DNA from: a bacterium
Lineage (GTDB): Bacteria > Myxococcota > UBA727 > JAUIJE01
Length of the DNA stretch: 64,000 nt
Assembly (NCBI GenBank): GCA_030431455.1
Contig: JAUIJE010000001.1
Coordinates: 558,001 to 622,000 of the forward strand
Direction of reading: 5' to 3'
Shown one piece after another: positions 10,753 through 19,274 of this stretch (position 1 is the first letter of the stretch; each line of letters opens with the position of its first letter). A model generated the notes under the pieces. That model was given only the letters and a program-made list of their open reading frames with translations, was not told the origin of the DNA and did no database searches. The translations under genes were made by a program, and so were the position numbers.

Positions 10753-11388
10753 TCAGCGGCGCGCTTTTCTCCGGCCCCACCACAGCCCCAACCACAGCAC
10801 CGCGCCCACCGCCGCATCGCCGGTGCCGGTGGCGCCGCACCCGAACAGGTTGGAGCCCGCGACTTGGTATTCCCCGACGGGGGTGTTCACGACGTCGCAC
10901 TCTCGGTCCAGGCTGTCGGTGGGGTCGGTCTCGCCCTCGTCCGCGTCGAAGGAGCCGTTGGCGTTGCGGTCCTCGCCGCCCACACAATCCGCCGCCTCCA
11001 CCGAGCGGGGTCCGTCGCAACACCCGTCCCCATCGCTGTCCGCCCGTCGGGGGTCGGTGATGCGGTCGCCGGACAGCTCCACCCCGTCGTCGAGCCCGTC
11101 GCCATCGGTGTCGGCCACGTCGGGGTCGAGCCCGAGGCCGATCTCGGTCTCGTCGGGCACCCCGTCCCCGTCCCGGTCGGGCAGCTCGCCGAGGCAGAGC
11201 CCCACACACGCAGCGTCCGCGCCCCCGCCGTCTTGGCGCCCGGCATCGGCGCCCCCGTCGGCCACACCCCCGTCCAGCGTCCCGGCATCGGCGCCCCCGT
11301 CGGGCACACCGCCGTCCAGCGCCGCCGCGCCCGGCGCCGCGCCAAAGCACAACAGCGCCCACACCGCTGCCTCGCGTGACGTGGTCAT
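10753..11388 (-). CDS. Thrombospondin type 3 repeat protein with MYXO-CTERM-like sorting tail
   Basis: 211 aa. ATG 11388 overlaps the stop of the OmpA-like gene by 4 bp (ATGA). A signal peptide (cleavage near residue 23) is followed by a low-complexity segment of DGGVxDGGADAG units (25-58). Asp-rich calcium-binding repeats follow ([34 protein letters not shown]), typical of TSP type 3 surface proteins. The C-terminus (from about residue 183) is GCG, then a hydrophobic helix, then GRRKARR. This is the layout of the MYXO-CTERM signal, in which the Cys (184) is processed and lipidated by a rhombo-/myxosortase-type system for surface display. Its 3' end lies 74 bp before prkA. Confidence 0.85.
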   Translation of the reverse strand: MTTSREAAVWALLCFGAAPGAAALDGGVPDGGADAGTLDGGVADGGADAGRQDGGGADAACVGLCLGELPDRDGDGVPDETEIGLGLDPDVADTDGDGLDDGVELSGDRITDPRRADSDGDGCCDGPRSVEAADCVGGEDRNANGSFDADEGETDPTDSLDRECDVVNTPVGEYQVAGSNLFGCGATGTGDAAVGAVLWLGLWWGRRKARR

Positions 11389-13001
11389 GGCGTCTCGTCC
11401 TCCTCGTACTCGATGCGCAGGTCGACGCGGCGGTTCTCGGCCTCGGCGACTTCGCTGTCGATGACCGGCGCGCGGTTGCCTTCGTAGCTCAGCTGGGTGG
11501 GCACGTCGGGGACCATGGCCCGCACCGCTTGCTGCACGGTCAGGGCCCGGGCCCGGCTCAACACCTCGTTGAACTCGTCGGAGCCTTGGGCGTCGGCGTG
11601 CCCGGTGATGTGGACCTTGCGGATCCGCCGCTCGGGTTGCGCGCGGAGGTAGTACTCGATGCGCGCGAGCTGGCGCGGCGGCAGCGCGGCCGACCCGGTG
11701 TCGAAGTAGACCTGCACATGCACGGCCACCGGGCACGCCCCGTCCCGACACCCGGTGCCGTCCCCGTCGCCGCGGCCGCCCCCCGCGGCGCGGCCTCGCT
11801 CCTTGTCCTCGTCGAGGGTGGGGCAGCGCGGGTCGAACAACACGTCGTCGGTGCTGCCGGTCTGCGGCGGGCACTCGTAGTCGTCGGGCAACGGGGGGGG
11901 ATCGGCGGGGGGCTTTCGTCGACGACGCTTGCGCTCGGGCCGGCGCATGGGGGGCACCGGCTCTTTGGCGAGCACGCTCTCCGCCGCGAGGTTGAGGTCA
12001 AAGTCGGGGAACTGCAAACGCCACAACGGCTTTTTGCGCGGCATCTCGTTGAGCGGGGCGTACTCGAGGAACATCACCGCGCGGGCGGCCGGGGTGCCGA
12101 CGTGGCCGATGATGCCCACGCCCACCCCCGCCCCCACCGCGACATGCCAGATGCTGTAGCGCAAGGCGGCGATGGCCTCGAGCGGCAGTTGCCAGCTCGA
12201 CGACGTCGCCACCGATGCGATCCCGGGCAGGGCGGGGCCGACCTGACCTTGGAACTCGCTCACCATGTGCAGGCCAGGGATGAACATCGACACCTCGAAC
12301 GCCCCCCCGTAGGCCAAGGCGCTGCCGACCTGGGCCGACCCAATGGCACTGGCGGGGCGCCCGACCACGGCGGCGAACAATGTCCCTTCCATGAAGTCAT
12401 TGTTGACCGCGGCTTGGCCGCCCAATGTGATTGCGCCCCAGGTCTCGCCGAACAGCTGGGCCACGGTGCGCGGGTACAGGTCGTTGTACGGGGACGGGCC
12501 GATGAGGAACGCCACCGTGCTCGAGACCGGGACCGCGAGCTGGGCGAACGCCCCGATGCTGACCTTGGGGTGCAGGCGCTGGGCCCAGCTGAGCTGAAGC
12601 CGGGGATCGCCGAGGCCCGCCCCGATGAAATCACGGGCCGGCAACCCCACGCACGCGTCCTCGGGGGGACTGCCGTGTCCGAGCACGAGGTGGGCGGGCT
12701 GGGCGAGGCCCACCTGGAGCCCGTAGGGAAGCCCCACGCCGCCGCTCACGGTGTGCGTCACCGCGTTGGCCACCACCGTCGAGGCGAGGCGCCCCGCGCC
12801 GTCGCGGCAGGTCACCGCCCCCGACTGCCAGCCGAGGGTGGTGCGCAACCGAAGCTCTTTGTACCCGACGGTGCGCACGCGGGGCACGAACACAAAGGCA
12901 TTGACCGCGCCTGCGGTCGCCGGGACCAATGCCTCGGCATGCACGGCGGAGGCGCAAAGCAACGCGCCAAGTCCCGTCACCGCCCAGGTCACCCACCCCA
13001 T
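11385..13001 (-). CDS. OmpA-family outer membrane protein
   Basis: 538 aa. The signal peptide (to about residue 22, ASAVHA) is followed by a region of alternating hydrophobic strands (about 30-320), compatible with a beta-barrel or transporter-like outer-membrane domain. A Pro/Arg-rich and Asp/Gly-rich linker (about 340-420) leads to a C-terminal OmpA domain. There [37 protein letters not shown] and [10 protein letters not shown] are the peptidoglycan-binding motifs, including the conserved Asp and Arg that hold diaminopimelate. Family role: tethering the outer membrane to the wall. The stop overlaps the start of the sorting-tail protein, so the two are coupled. Confidence 0.88.
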   Translation of the reverse strand: MGWVTWAVTGLGALLCASAVHAEALVPATAGAVNAFVFVPRVRTVGYKELRLRTTLGWQSGAVTCRDGAGRLASTVVANAVTHTVSGGVGLPYGLQVGLAQPAHLVLGHGSPPEDACVGLPARDFIGAGLGDPRLQLSWAQRLHPKVSIGAFAQLAVPVSSTVAFLIGPSPYNDLYPRTVAQLFGETWGAITLGGQAAVNNDFMEGTLFAAVVGRPASAIGSAQVGSALAYGGAFEVSMFIPGLHMVSEFQGQVGPALPGIASVATSSSWQLPLEAIAALRYSIWHVAVGAGVGVGIIGHVGTPAARAVMFLEYAPLNEMPRKKPLWRLQFPDFDLNLAAESVLAKEPVPPMRRPERKRRRRKPPADPPPLPDDYECPPQTGSTDDVLFDPRCPTLDEDKERGRAAGGGRGDGDGTGCRDGACPVAVHVQVYFDTGSAALPPRQLARIEYYLRAQPERRIRKVHITGHADAQGSDEFNEVLSRARALTVQQAVRAMVPDVPTQLSYEGNRAPVIDSEVAEAENRRVDLRIEYEEDETP

Positions 13002-13059
13002 GTTCTTGTTGTACGGGGCCCGGGGCGCGGTGTCTCCCCCGATCGACCCCGCGCCCCGG

Positions 13060-13395
13060 TCAGGTCACGACGCTGACCACCACGTACGGCCGCACCGTCT
13101 CGACGGTGCGGGGGCCGATGCCGCGGATTTTGACCAGGTCCTCGACGCGGAGCAGCGCGCCCCGCTGGCGCAACGCGAGGATTTGCCGCGCGCGCCGTGG
13201 CCCGATGCCGGGGAGCCGGGCGAGCTCGCGCACCGATGCGTGGCTGAGGTCGATGGGTTCGTTGCGGAGCGCGCTGAGCAGGACCCGGCGGTGACGCTCG
13301 CGCCGCACGCTGGCCGCGGCGGCGTCGTCGTAGTGCTCGTCGGGCCTGAGCAGGGCGGCGAACGCCGGGGTGGCCGGCGGGGGGCGCGGGGTCAT
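13060..13395 (-). CDS. ComEA-like helix-hairpin-helix protein
   Basis: 111 aa. ATG 13395 overlaps the mltG stop (ATGA). Two helix-hairpin-helix elements are visible, VRELARLPGIGPRRARQIL and VEDLVKIRGIGPRTVETV, the ComEA-type non-specific DNA-binding fold. Unlike secreted ComEA there is no signal peptide or membrane helix, so a cytoplasmic role is more likely; competence function should not be assumed. It is last in a run with the TPR lipoprotein, ruvX and mltG. Confidence 0.82.
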   Translation of the reverse strand: MTPRPPPATPAFAALLRPDEHYDDAAAASVRRERHRRVLLSALRNEPIDLSHASVRELARLPGIGPRRARQILALRQRGALLRVEDLVKIRGIGPRTVETVRPYVVVSVVT

Positions 13396-14516
13396 CCCTT
13401 GCGTTTGTTGCGGAAGAACTCGATTTGCCACTTTTGGACCGCGGCGTTGTGGCAGTCGAGGGTGGGGCAAAAGATGTGCGTGCCATCGTTGCGGCTGACG
13501 AAGAACAGGTCGTCGTCGTCGGTGGGCCAGAGCGCGGCTTCGATGGCTTCTTTGCCCGGGGAGGCGATGGGCCCGGGGGGGAGCCCCTTGATGGTGTACG
13601 TGTTGTACGGGTGAGGGGTGAGCAGGTCGCGCTTGCGGATGTTCCCGTCGTAGTCCTTGATGCCGTAGATCACGGTCGGGTCCGTTTGCAGTTTCATTTT
13701 TTTCTTGAGCCGGTTGTGGAACACGCTCGAGATGTGCGGGCGCTCCTGGGGCTGTCCGGTCTCCTTTTCGACGATGGCGGCGAGGGTGAGGACCTGGTGG
13801 AGGGTCCAGTCCAGCTCTTTCATGCGCGCTTTCATCTTGTCGGTGATGACGTCGTCGAGCCGCGCGCGCATCTTGTTGAGGATCGCCGCCGGCTTGGTCC
13901 CGCGGGGGAACTGGTAGGTGTCGGGGAACAGATAGCCCTCAATACCGCCGGGTACTGCTTTCTGGCCGCCCGCTCCCGTCTCCGGCACCCCGAAGGCGCG
14001 GGCGAGGGCGGGGTCGTTCATGGCGGTGAGCATGGCCTTTTTGGATGCCAAACCGCTGCCCGCGATGGCGTCGGCGATCTCCTCTTTGCGCAGGCCTTCC
14101 CGGACCGTGAACTTGATTTCGCGGACCCGCCCCGAGGACAGCTCTTCGATGATGTCGTCGCCGGTCATCGACGGGCTGAGCACGTACTCGCCCGCCTGGA
14201 GCGCGCTCGATTTTTTGGCCACGTAGTGCATGTAGCGGAAGAACTTTTCGCCATCCTCCACAATGCCTTTGTCCTGCAGAGCCCGCGCGATCTTCTTGGG
14301 CGGCGTGCCCCGGGACACCACAAACTCCATGGTCTCTTCGCTGTCCGGGTGGAACGCGGTCGCCCCCACCCCCCCGATGTCCCGGTACAGGAGGTAGGCG
14401 GTCACCGCTCCCACCGCGCCGAGGAATGCCACCGCCACCAAGCCGAGCTTCACCAACCGCACGCCATGCCTCCGCGGGCGCCGGGCTTCACCCGACGCCA
14501 AAACCGTCGCGACCAT
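13392..14516 (-). CDS. mltG: Endolytic murein transglycosylase MltG
   Basis: 374 aa. An inner-membrane enzyme that cleaves nascent glycan strands and sets their length. There is one N-terminal helix (about residues 24-46), a LysM-like subdomain (VVSRGTPPKKIARALQDKG, about 67-90), then the YceG domain. The catalytic Glu lies in LAAIVEKETGQ, and conserved RPHISSVFHNRL, LQTDPTVIYG and HPYNTYTIKGLPPGPIASPG motifs follow, all intact. ATG 14516 gives a basic N-terminus before the helix. It is 42 bp after ruvX, a common bacterial neighbour, and is coupled to the HhH gene by a 4-bp overlap. Confidence 0.95.
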   Translation of the reverse strand: MVATVLASGEARRPRRHGVRLVKLGLVAVAFLGAVGAVTAYLLYRDIGGVGATAFHPDSEETMEFVVSRGTPPKKIARALQDKGIVEDGEKFFRYMHYVAKKSSALQAGEYVLSPSMTGDDIIEELSSGRVREIKFTVREGLRKEEIADAIAGSGLASKKAMLTAMNDPALARAFGVPETGAGGQKAVPGGIEGYLFPDTYQFPRGTKPAAILNKMRARLDDVITDKMKARMKELDWTLHQVLTLAAIVEKETGQPQERPHISSVFHNRLKKKMKLQTDPTVIYGIKDYDGNIRKRDLLTPHPYNTYTIKGLPPGPIASPGKEAIEAALWPTDDDDLFFVSRNDGTHIFCPTLDCHNAAVQKWQIEFFRNKRKG

Positions 14517-14558
14517 GACAAAAGCGCGCCGGACGTGCCACCCATTCCGGGGCCCGCG

Positions 14559-15023
14559 TCAGCGCGGCACGAGGCTGCCGCCGCCGTCCAAGAAGCGCCG
14601 CACGATCACCGCGGCGGCGGCGGCGTCGAGCATGGTTTGGCGGGTCTTCTTCTTGGCGCCCGATGCCGCGAGCCAGGCCGCCGCGTCCTTTGAACTGTTG
14701 CGTTCGTCGACGAGGAACACCGGCACCGCGACCGCCGCGGCCACGCCCTCGGCCAAGCCGCGCGCCCGGCGCGCCATCGGCCCTTCGTCCTCGGACTGGG
14801 GCATGACCGGGTGCCCGATGGCGACGGCCTCGACCTCGAGCGCGGCGGCGGCGTCGGCGATGCGGGTCACCGCGTCGGCGCGGCTTTTGGCGGTGAACAC
14901 CTCAACGGTGCGCACGGACAGCCCGAGGGCGTCGGACACCGCGAGGCCGGTGCGCTTGAGCCCGGGGTCGACGCCGAGCACGCGTTTGGCCGACGGGGGG
15001 GCGGGGGGGGGCGGCATGGGCAC
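14559..15023 (-). CDS. ruvX: RuvX / YqgF, putative pre-16S rRNA nuclease
   Basis: 154 aa, RNase H-like fold. YqgF/RuvX matures the 5' end of 16S rRNA and has been proposed as a Holliday junction resolvase. Motifs are GVDPGLKRTGLAVSD (first catalytic Asp), VEAVAIGHPV, VFLVDERNSSKDA (Glu) and MLDAAAAAVIV (third Asp). ATG 15023 gives a short Pro-rich leader (MPMPPPPAPPS); ATG 15017 is equally possible. It starts 7 bp after the TPR lipoprotein gene and precedes mltG. Confidence 0.9.
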   Translation of the reverse strand: MPMPPPPAPPSAKRVLGVDPGLKRTGLAVSDALGLSVRTVEVFTAKSRADAVTRIADAAAALEVEAVAIGHPVMPQSEDEGPMARRARGLAEGVAAAVAVPVFLVDERNSSKDAAAWLAASGAKKKTRQTMLDAAAAAVIVRRFLDGGGSLVPR

Positions 15024-15030
15024 GGGCCGG

Positions 15031-16155
15031 TCAGGTGGCGGGCGTGGTGCGTTCGGCGCTGTGTTGGGCGACGAACGCGCGGACCCGCGCGAGGCTCTCG
15101 CGGGTGCGTTCGACCCAGAGGTTGTCCGCGCCGGTGCGCACCGCCATGTCCGCGGTGGATTGCCAGACCCGGATCGCCTTCTCGAGCAGGATCATGACCT
15201 TGTCGCGCAACAGCGTGCGGTACAGCGCGCCGGCTTCGCCGTCGAGGTCGTCGGGCACGGGCAGGGCGGTGAGGTCGTCGTACAGGACCTCGTACATGGT
15301 GCCGACCTTGTAGCCCGCGGCCGAGGCCCAGCCGACGTGGGCTTCGCGGATGACGCGCAAGAACTGGTACTGGGCCCGGAGCAGCAATTGGCATTTTTGT
15401 TCGAGCTGCTGGCCGAGGAAGTGCTCCATCGAGGGCTGGCCGCTCTCGGCGAGCTGCTCGGCGGTGGGGACTTGGAGGGAGAAGTCTTCGAAGTCCAACC
15501 GGGCGAGCTCGGCGAGGTAGAAGCTCGCTTGGGCGATGAAGTACTTCACCGGGATGCGCTCGAGGGTGGACGCGCGCTTGTACAGGCGCCGCGCCTTGAG
15601 GAACCGGTGCTCGGCGGTGGGGCGGTCTTCGCGCATGAAGTGGGCCACGCCCGAGTCGACCAACGCCTCGATGTGCTCGGCCACGGTGAGGCCTTCGTCG
15701 ACGAGGATGATGTCGAACACCTCGGCCGCGTCGTCGTACCGCTTCATGTACGCGAGGGCGGCCCCCCGCTTGAACCGGGCGCGTCGCCGGGTGCGCTCGG
15801 CCGCGGTGTCGGCCATGCCCAGGAATGCATCTGCATGGTGAAGGGCCCGGGGGCCGTCTTCGATTCGCAGGTAGGCTTCGGCGGCGGAGAAGTGGGCCCG
15901 CGCGACCTCGGCCCCCGCGTCGGGAAACTCGCGGATCAGGCGCTCGTAGTAGCCCGCGGCCTCCTCGTAGAGCTCCCCGTCGAACAGATCGTCGGCCCGG
16001 GCGAGCAGGTCCTCGGCGTCGTAGACCTCGAAGCCGTCGTCCCCTTTTGGCTCGGCCCGGAAGGTCTTGGTCTCGAAATCGACCTTCTGCGCCGGCGTGG
16101 CGCAGCCGGCGGCGAGCACGAACAAAACAGGGCAGAGGACAAGACGATGCAGCAT
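15031..16155 (-). CDS. TPR-containing lipoprotein
   Basis: 374 aa. ATG 16155 directly starts a signal peptide with lipobox VLAAGC; a start five codons upstream is possible but adds non-signal residues. The mature protein is alpha-helical with TPR-like repeats (for example AEDLLARADDLFDGELYEEA, AGYYERLIREFP, RFKRGAALAYMKRYDDAAEV). It resembles YfgM/BamD-type scaffolds rather than an enzyme. It is first of an operon with ruvX, mltG and the HhH protein, so it may scaffold envelope assembly with MltG; this is inferred from linkage only. Confidence 0.82.
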   Translation of the reverse strand: MLHRLVLCPVLFVLAAGCATPAQKVDFETKTFRAEPKGDDGFEVYDAEDLLARADDLFDGELYEEAAGYYERLIREFPDAGAEVARAHFSAAEAYLRIEDGPRALHHADAFLGMADTAAERTRRRARFKRGAALAYMKRYDDAAEVFDIILVDEGLTVAEHIEALVDSGVAHFMREDRPTAEHRFLKARRLYKRASTLERIPVKYFIAQASFYLAELARLDFEDFSLQVPTAEQLAESGQPSMEHFLGQQLEQKCQLLLRAQYQFLRVIREAHVGWASAAGYKVGTMYEVLYDDLTALPVPDDLDGEAGALYRTLLRDKVMILLEKAIRVWQSTADMAVRTGADNLWVERTRESLARVRAFVAQHSAERTTPAT

Positions 16156-16261
16156 GGGGGACGGACACACCGGGCGGAGGGAGGGTTCCCCAGCTTAACG
16201 ATTTTGTCCGCTCACGGAAAATCCGCGGACACCGCCGTCCACAACGTGCGGGAGAGGTTGA

Positions 16262-17995
16262 TCAGAACCCGAGGCTGTCGCAGATGGGGCCGTTCTGCAC
16301 GACCCAGCCTTCGGTGATGTTGCCGTCGATGGCTTGGAGCTGGGCCTCGACGGGGCCGAGGTCCAGCGAGCAGTTGTCGCTCACCACCGCGACCCCCCCC
16401 ACCGACGAGAGCGCGGTGAAGCCGAAGTTGGTCATCAGGAGGTTTTCGAACACCAAGAAGTCGTACCCCACTTGCGATAGGGCGGGGATTTGGAACGCGG
16501 CCAGCGATCCGTGGCTGCCCACCGCGAAGTTCTCTCCGGTGGAGAACAGCGAGGGCAAGTTGAAGTCGTGGAGCTGGTCGTTGCCGGTCACGGAGAACTT
16601 CCTGCCCACCGAGGTGAGGAGGGGGAGGTTGAAGCTGACCAGGCTGGCGTTGGTGTCCAGCACGAGGTCCCAGGCCACCGCAATGTTGCTGATGCCCGAG
16701 ATGTCGCTCAGGCTGTCGTTGGCGAAGACGTCGAGGGTGCCGATCTCGGTCAAGCCCTCCAGGCCGTCGAGCGATTCCAGGGCGACGTTGCCGAGGATGT
16801 AAAAGTCGTCGCCGATGGACGTGAGCTCGCCGAGGGCGTCGATGCGCTCCAGGGATTGATGGTTGGCGATGGTCGCGGTCCAGCCCACCGAGGTCAGGCT
16901 GTCGAGGCCGTCGAGGCTCTCGAGCACGGTGTTGTTCTCGATCAACAAATCCGCGTGCAGCACCTCGAGCGACTCCAAGCCGTGAAGGTCGGGGAGGCTG
17001 TGGTTGCCGCGCACTTCGAGGTGATCGAGCTCCTCGACGTGTTGAAGCCAAGACACGTCGTCGAGGGAGTAGTTGTCGTGGAGGAGGAGGTCGGTGCCGA
17101 CAAAGGAGAGGGGGCCGAAGTCGCTCATGTCATCGAGCGAGCTGTTCTCCTCGAGGGCAAAGGTGCCGCCCACGGTGTCGAGCCGGGGGATGCTGATCTG
17201 CAACAGCTTTGTGTTGCGGCTGACCGAGAACGCCCCTTCGACCAGTGACAGACGCACGAGCCCGTTGATGGCGGTCAGCTCGTTGTTCTGGAAGATGGAG
17301 AAATCGTTGCCCACCTCGGCCAGGCAGCTCATGCCCTCGATGGTCACGAGGTTGGGGTTGTAGCCGAAGTAGTAGTCGGCATCCACGCGGTCGAGGGTGG
17401 TCAGGCCCCCGATGTGGTCGAGCATCTCATTGCCCGCCACGTAGAGCTGCTCGGCGGTGGTGAGGGCGGCGAGCCCGGCCAACGAGGTGAGGGCGTTGTT
17501 GTTGACGATGGACAGCCGGCCGTCGATGGCGAGCAGCTGCTCGAGACCGCCGAGCTCGACCACCGCGGGGTTGTCGCGGATGAGCACGTTGCCGGTGATG
17601 CGGAGCAACGACGAGGCCTGCCAGAAATCCGGGGCGGTGGTGCCCTTGATCGTGAGGTCACCGTCGATGCAGGTCACGCCCTCGAGCACGTCGAGTCCCG
17701 CGGTGGTGAGGATCTCTTGTGAGCCAATGACATTGCCTTCACACGCGGGCACGGTGACACCGGGGCAGAGGAACGCCTGGGTGATCGGCAACTTGGGGAA
17801 AAAGCCGTCCCCGTCCCCGTCGCCATCGCCGTCCCCGGGATCGCCGTCGCCATCGCCATCGCCGGCGACGCCGTCACCGTCTCCATCGCCGACGACGCTG
17901 GGCTCGGGTTCAGGCGGGGTCAGTTCGCCCACGCAGCCGGTGGCGATCGCCACCACCGTTGCCAACAAGAGTCGTCCCACCCGCAAGAACGTCAT
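16262..17995 (-). CDS. Lipoprotein with Gly-Asp linker and L-domain-like repeats
   Basis: 577 aa. ATG 17995 gives a signal peptide with a lipobox-like VAIATGC (Cys 21); upstream in-frame codons lack signal character. A Pro/Glu/Ser piece and a (GD)n linker, GDGDGDG and similar (about residues 35-65), precede a short conserved Cys-bearing start. Some 18 irregular repeats of about 22-25 residues follow (LxsLdGLdsLtsVg, LxIxnNxxLxslxGL), typical of receptor L-domain / leucine-rich beta-solenoids seen in myxobacterial surface proteins. A C-terminal ICDSL closes the fold. Likely an extracellular adhesion or recognition protein; the ligand is unknown. Confidence 0.85.
   Translation of the reverse strand: MTFLRVGRLLLATVVAIATGCVGELTPPEPEPSVVGDGDGDGVAGDGDGDGDPGDGDGDGDGDGFFPKLPITQAFLCPGVTVPACEGNVIGSQEILTTAGLDVLEGVTCIDGDLTIKGTTAPDFWQASSLLRITGNVLIRDNPAVVELGGLEQLLAIDGRLSIVNNNALTSLAGLAALTTAEQLYVAGNEMLDHIGGLTTLDRVDADYYFGYNPNLVTIEGMSCLAEVGNDFSIFQNNELTAINGLVRLSLVEGAFSVSRNTKLLQISIPRLDTVGGTFALEENSSLDDMSDFGPLSFVGTDLLLHDNYSLDDVSWLQHVEELDHLEVRGNHSLPDLHGLESLEVLHADLLIENNTVLESLDGLDSLTSVGWTATIANHQSLERIDALGELTSIGDDFYILGNVALESLDGLEGLTEIGTLDVFANDSLSDISGISNIAVAWDLVLDTNASLVSFNLPLLTSVGRKFSVTGNDQLHDFNLPSLFSTGENFAVGSHGSLAAFQIPALSQVGYDFLVFENLLMTNFGFTALSSVGGVAVVSDNCSLDLGPVEAQLQAIDGNITEGWVVQNGPICDSLGF
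17798..17895. repeat. Low-complexity GATGGC/GACGGG-type repeats encoding the Gly-Asp linker
   Basis: On the minus strand, near-perfect 6-bp units encoding Gly-Asp repeat for about 100 bp with a few interruptions. Such tracts can change length by replication slippage; units are 6 bp, so the reading frame would be kept. Confidence 0.75.
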
Positions 17996-18143
17996 TGAAC
18001 AAAGCGTATGGGAAAGCCGGGCCGGGAGGGAATAGGCCGGTTGGCGGACGGGTTGGATCCGCTTCGTCGACGTGGGGGACTGTCCTACATCGCGCCCGAT
18101 CCAACCCCATTGTGCGCTGGCGCGAGAGCGCGTCGCGCCGCGG

Positions 18144-19274
18144 TCAGAGCCCCACGAGGTCGGGCAACAGGGCATAGAGGGCGTCGAGATCCGCCACCGC
18201 CCGGGCCCGCCGGGCCACCACCGCGCGGGGCAGATCCGCGGGCAACGAGCGCTCCAGATCCGCGGCGATGGCCGCGTCCGCGCGGTGGGCGGCGGCGCGG
18301 GCGTTGACCGCTTGCACCACCTTGTCCGCCACCGGCGCGTCGAGCCCCGCGCCCTGCAGGCGCTCGGCCAGGCCCTCGGTGGGCACGTCCGGGGCCGGGG
18401 TGTGGCGGTTGAGCACGAGGCCGCGCACGGTGAGGCCGCGCTCGTGGAGCATGTCGTGAAACAGGCGGGCCTCGCGGGCCGGGCCCTGGACCGGGGCGGT
18501 GATGATCAAAAACCCGGTGGAGTCCGAGGCCAGCAACGACTGCAGCCCCCGGGTACGGGCCGAAATCGGCGCGTACATCTCGCGGAAGGTGGCCAAGAAC
18601 GCGCCCATGTCGTCGAGAAACTCGGTGCCGGTGAACTTCGCGAACGCCGCGTACACCGCGCCTTTGGCCCCGTCCAAGAAGCGCAGACCGAGCCGGCGGG
18701 CGGCCTTCTCGTCCGACCGCGCGAACATCTTGACCGCGTCGCTCTCGAGCATGGTGAGGATGCGTTCGGGCGCGTCGAGGAAATCAAGAGCATTGGCGGT
18801 GGGGGGCGTGTCCAAGACCACGAGGTCGTAGTCGCGCTCGTGGGTGAGGGTGTAGAGGGCCTCGCAGGCGATGAACTCTTGGGCCCCGGGCAGGTCACGG
18901 GACAGCACCCGGTACAGGCGGTTGTCGAGCACGGTGGCGGCGTGGGCCTTGGTGGGGGCGGCCCGGCGCACGAAGTCGTCCCAGGCAAAGGTGAGGTCGA
19001 GCATCATCGCGCACAGCGCCCCCTGGGGCGGCACCCCGAAGGGGGCGAGCCGGGCGCCGGGGATGGGCTGGGGGGCATGGGAGAGCGCGTCGAGGCCCAG
19101 GGAATTGGCCAAGCGTTTGGCGGGGTCGATGGTGATGACGAGGGTCTTCTTGCCGATGAGCGTGCCGTATAATGCCAATGCAGCCGCGGTGGTGGTCTTG
19201 CCCACCCCGCCGCTGCCCACGCACACGATCACGCGCTTGTCCTCGACCAGTTCGCGGATCTGTTGGGCGCTCAT
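18144..19274 (-). CDS. ArsA/Get3-family ATPase, variant P-loop
   Basis: 376 aa. ATG 19274 overlaps the stop of the upstream ArsA-like gene (ATGA). The deviant Walker A reads GSGGVGKTT (residues 20-28): the signature lysine of the usual GKGGVGKT is serine, while the second Lys (26) is kept. Switch regions are recognisable (VITIDPAKRLANSLG, YDLVVLDTPPTANALDFL). Bacterial ArsA-like pairs without pump genes, such as the mycobacterial Rv3679/Rv3680 complex, are known. No arsenite metalloregion or arsB is seen here, so arsenic resistance is unlikely. It probably works as a heterodimer with its neighbour. Confidence 0.88.
   Translation of the reverse strand: MSAQQIRELVEDKRVIVCVGSGGVGKTTTAAALALYGTLIGKKTLVITIDPAKRLANSLGLDALSHAPQPIPGARLAPFGVPPQGALCAMMLDLTFAWDDFVRRAAPTKAHAATVLDNRLYRVLSRDLPGAQEFIACEALYTLTHERDYDLVVLDTPPTANALDFLDAPERILTMLESDAVKMFARSDEKAARRLGLRFLDGAKGAVYAAFAKFTGTEFLDDMGAFLATFREMYAPISARTRGLQSLLASDSTGFLIITAPVQGPAREARLFHDMLHERGLTVRGLVLNRHTPAPDVPTEGLAERLQGAGLDAPVADKVVQAVNARAAAHRADAAIAADLERSLPADLPRAVVARRARAVADLDALYALLPDLVGL

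Noticed and set aside
13060-13395. Calling the HhH protein a competence DNA receptor ComEA
   Set aside because: There is no signal peptide or membrane anchor, and no comEC/comF gene nearby.
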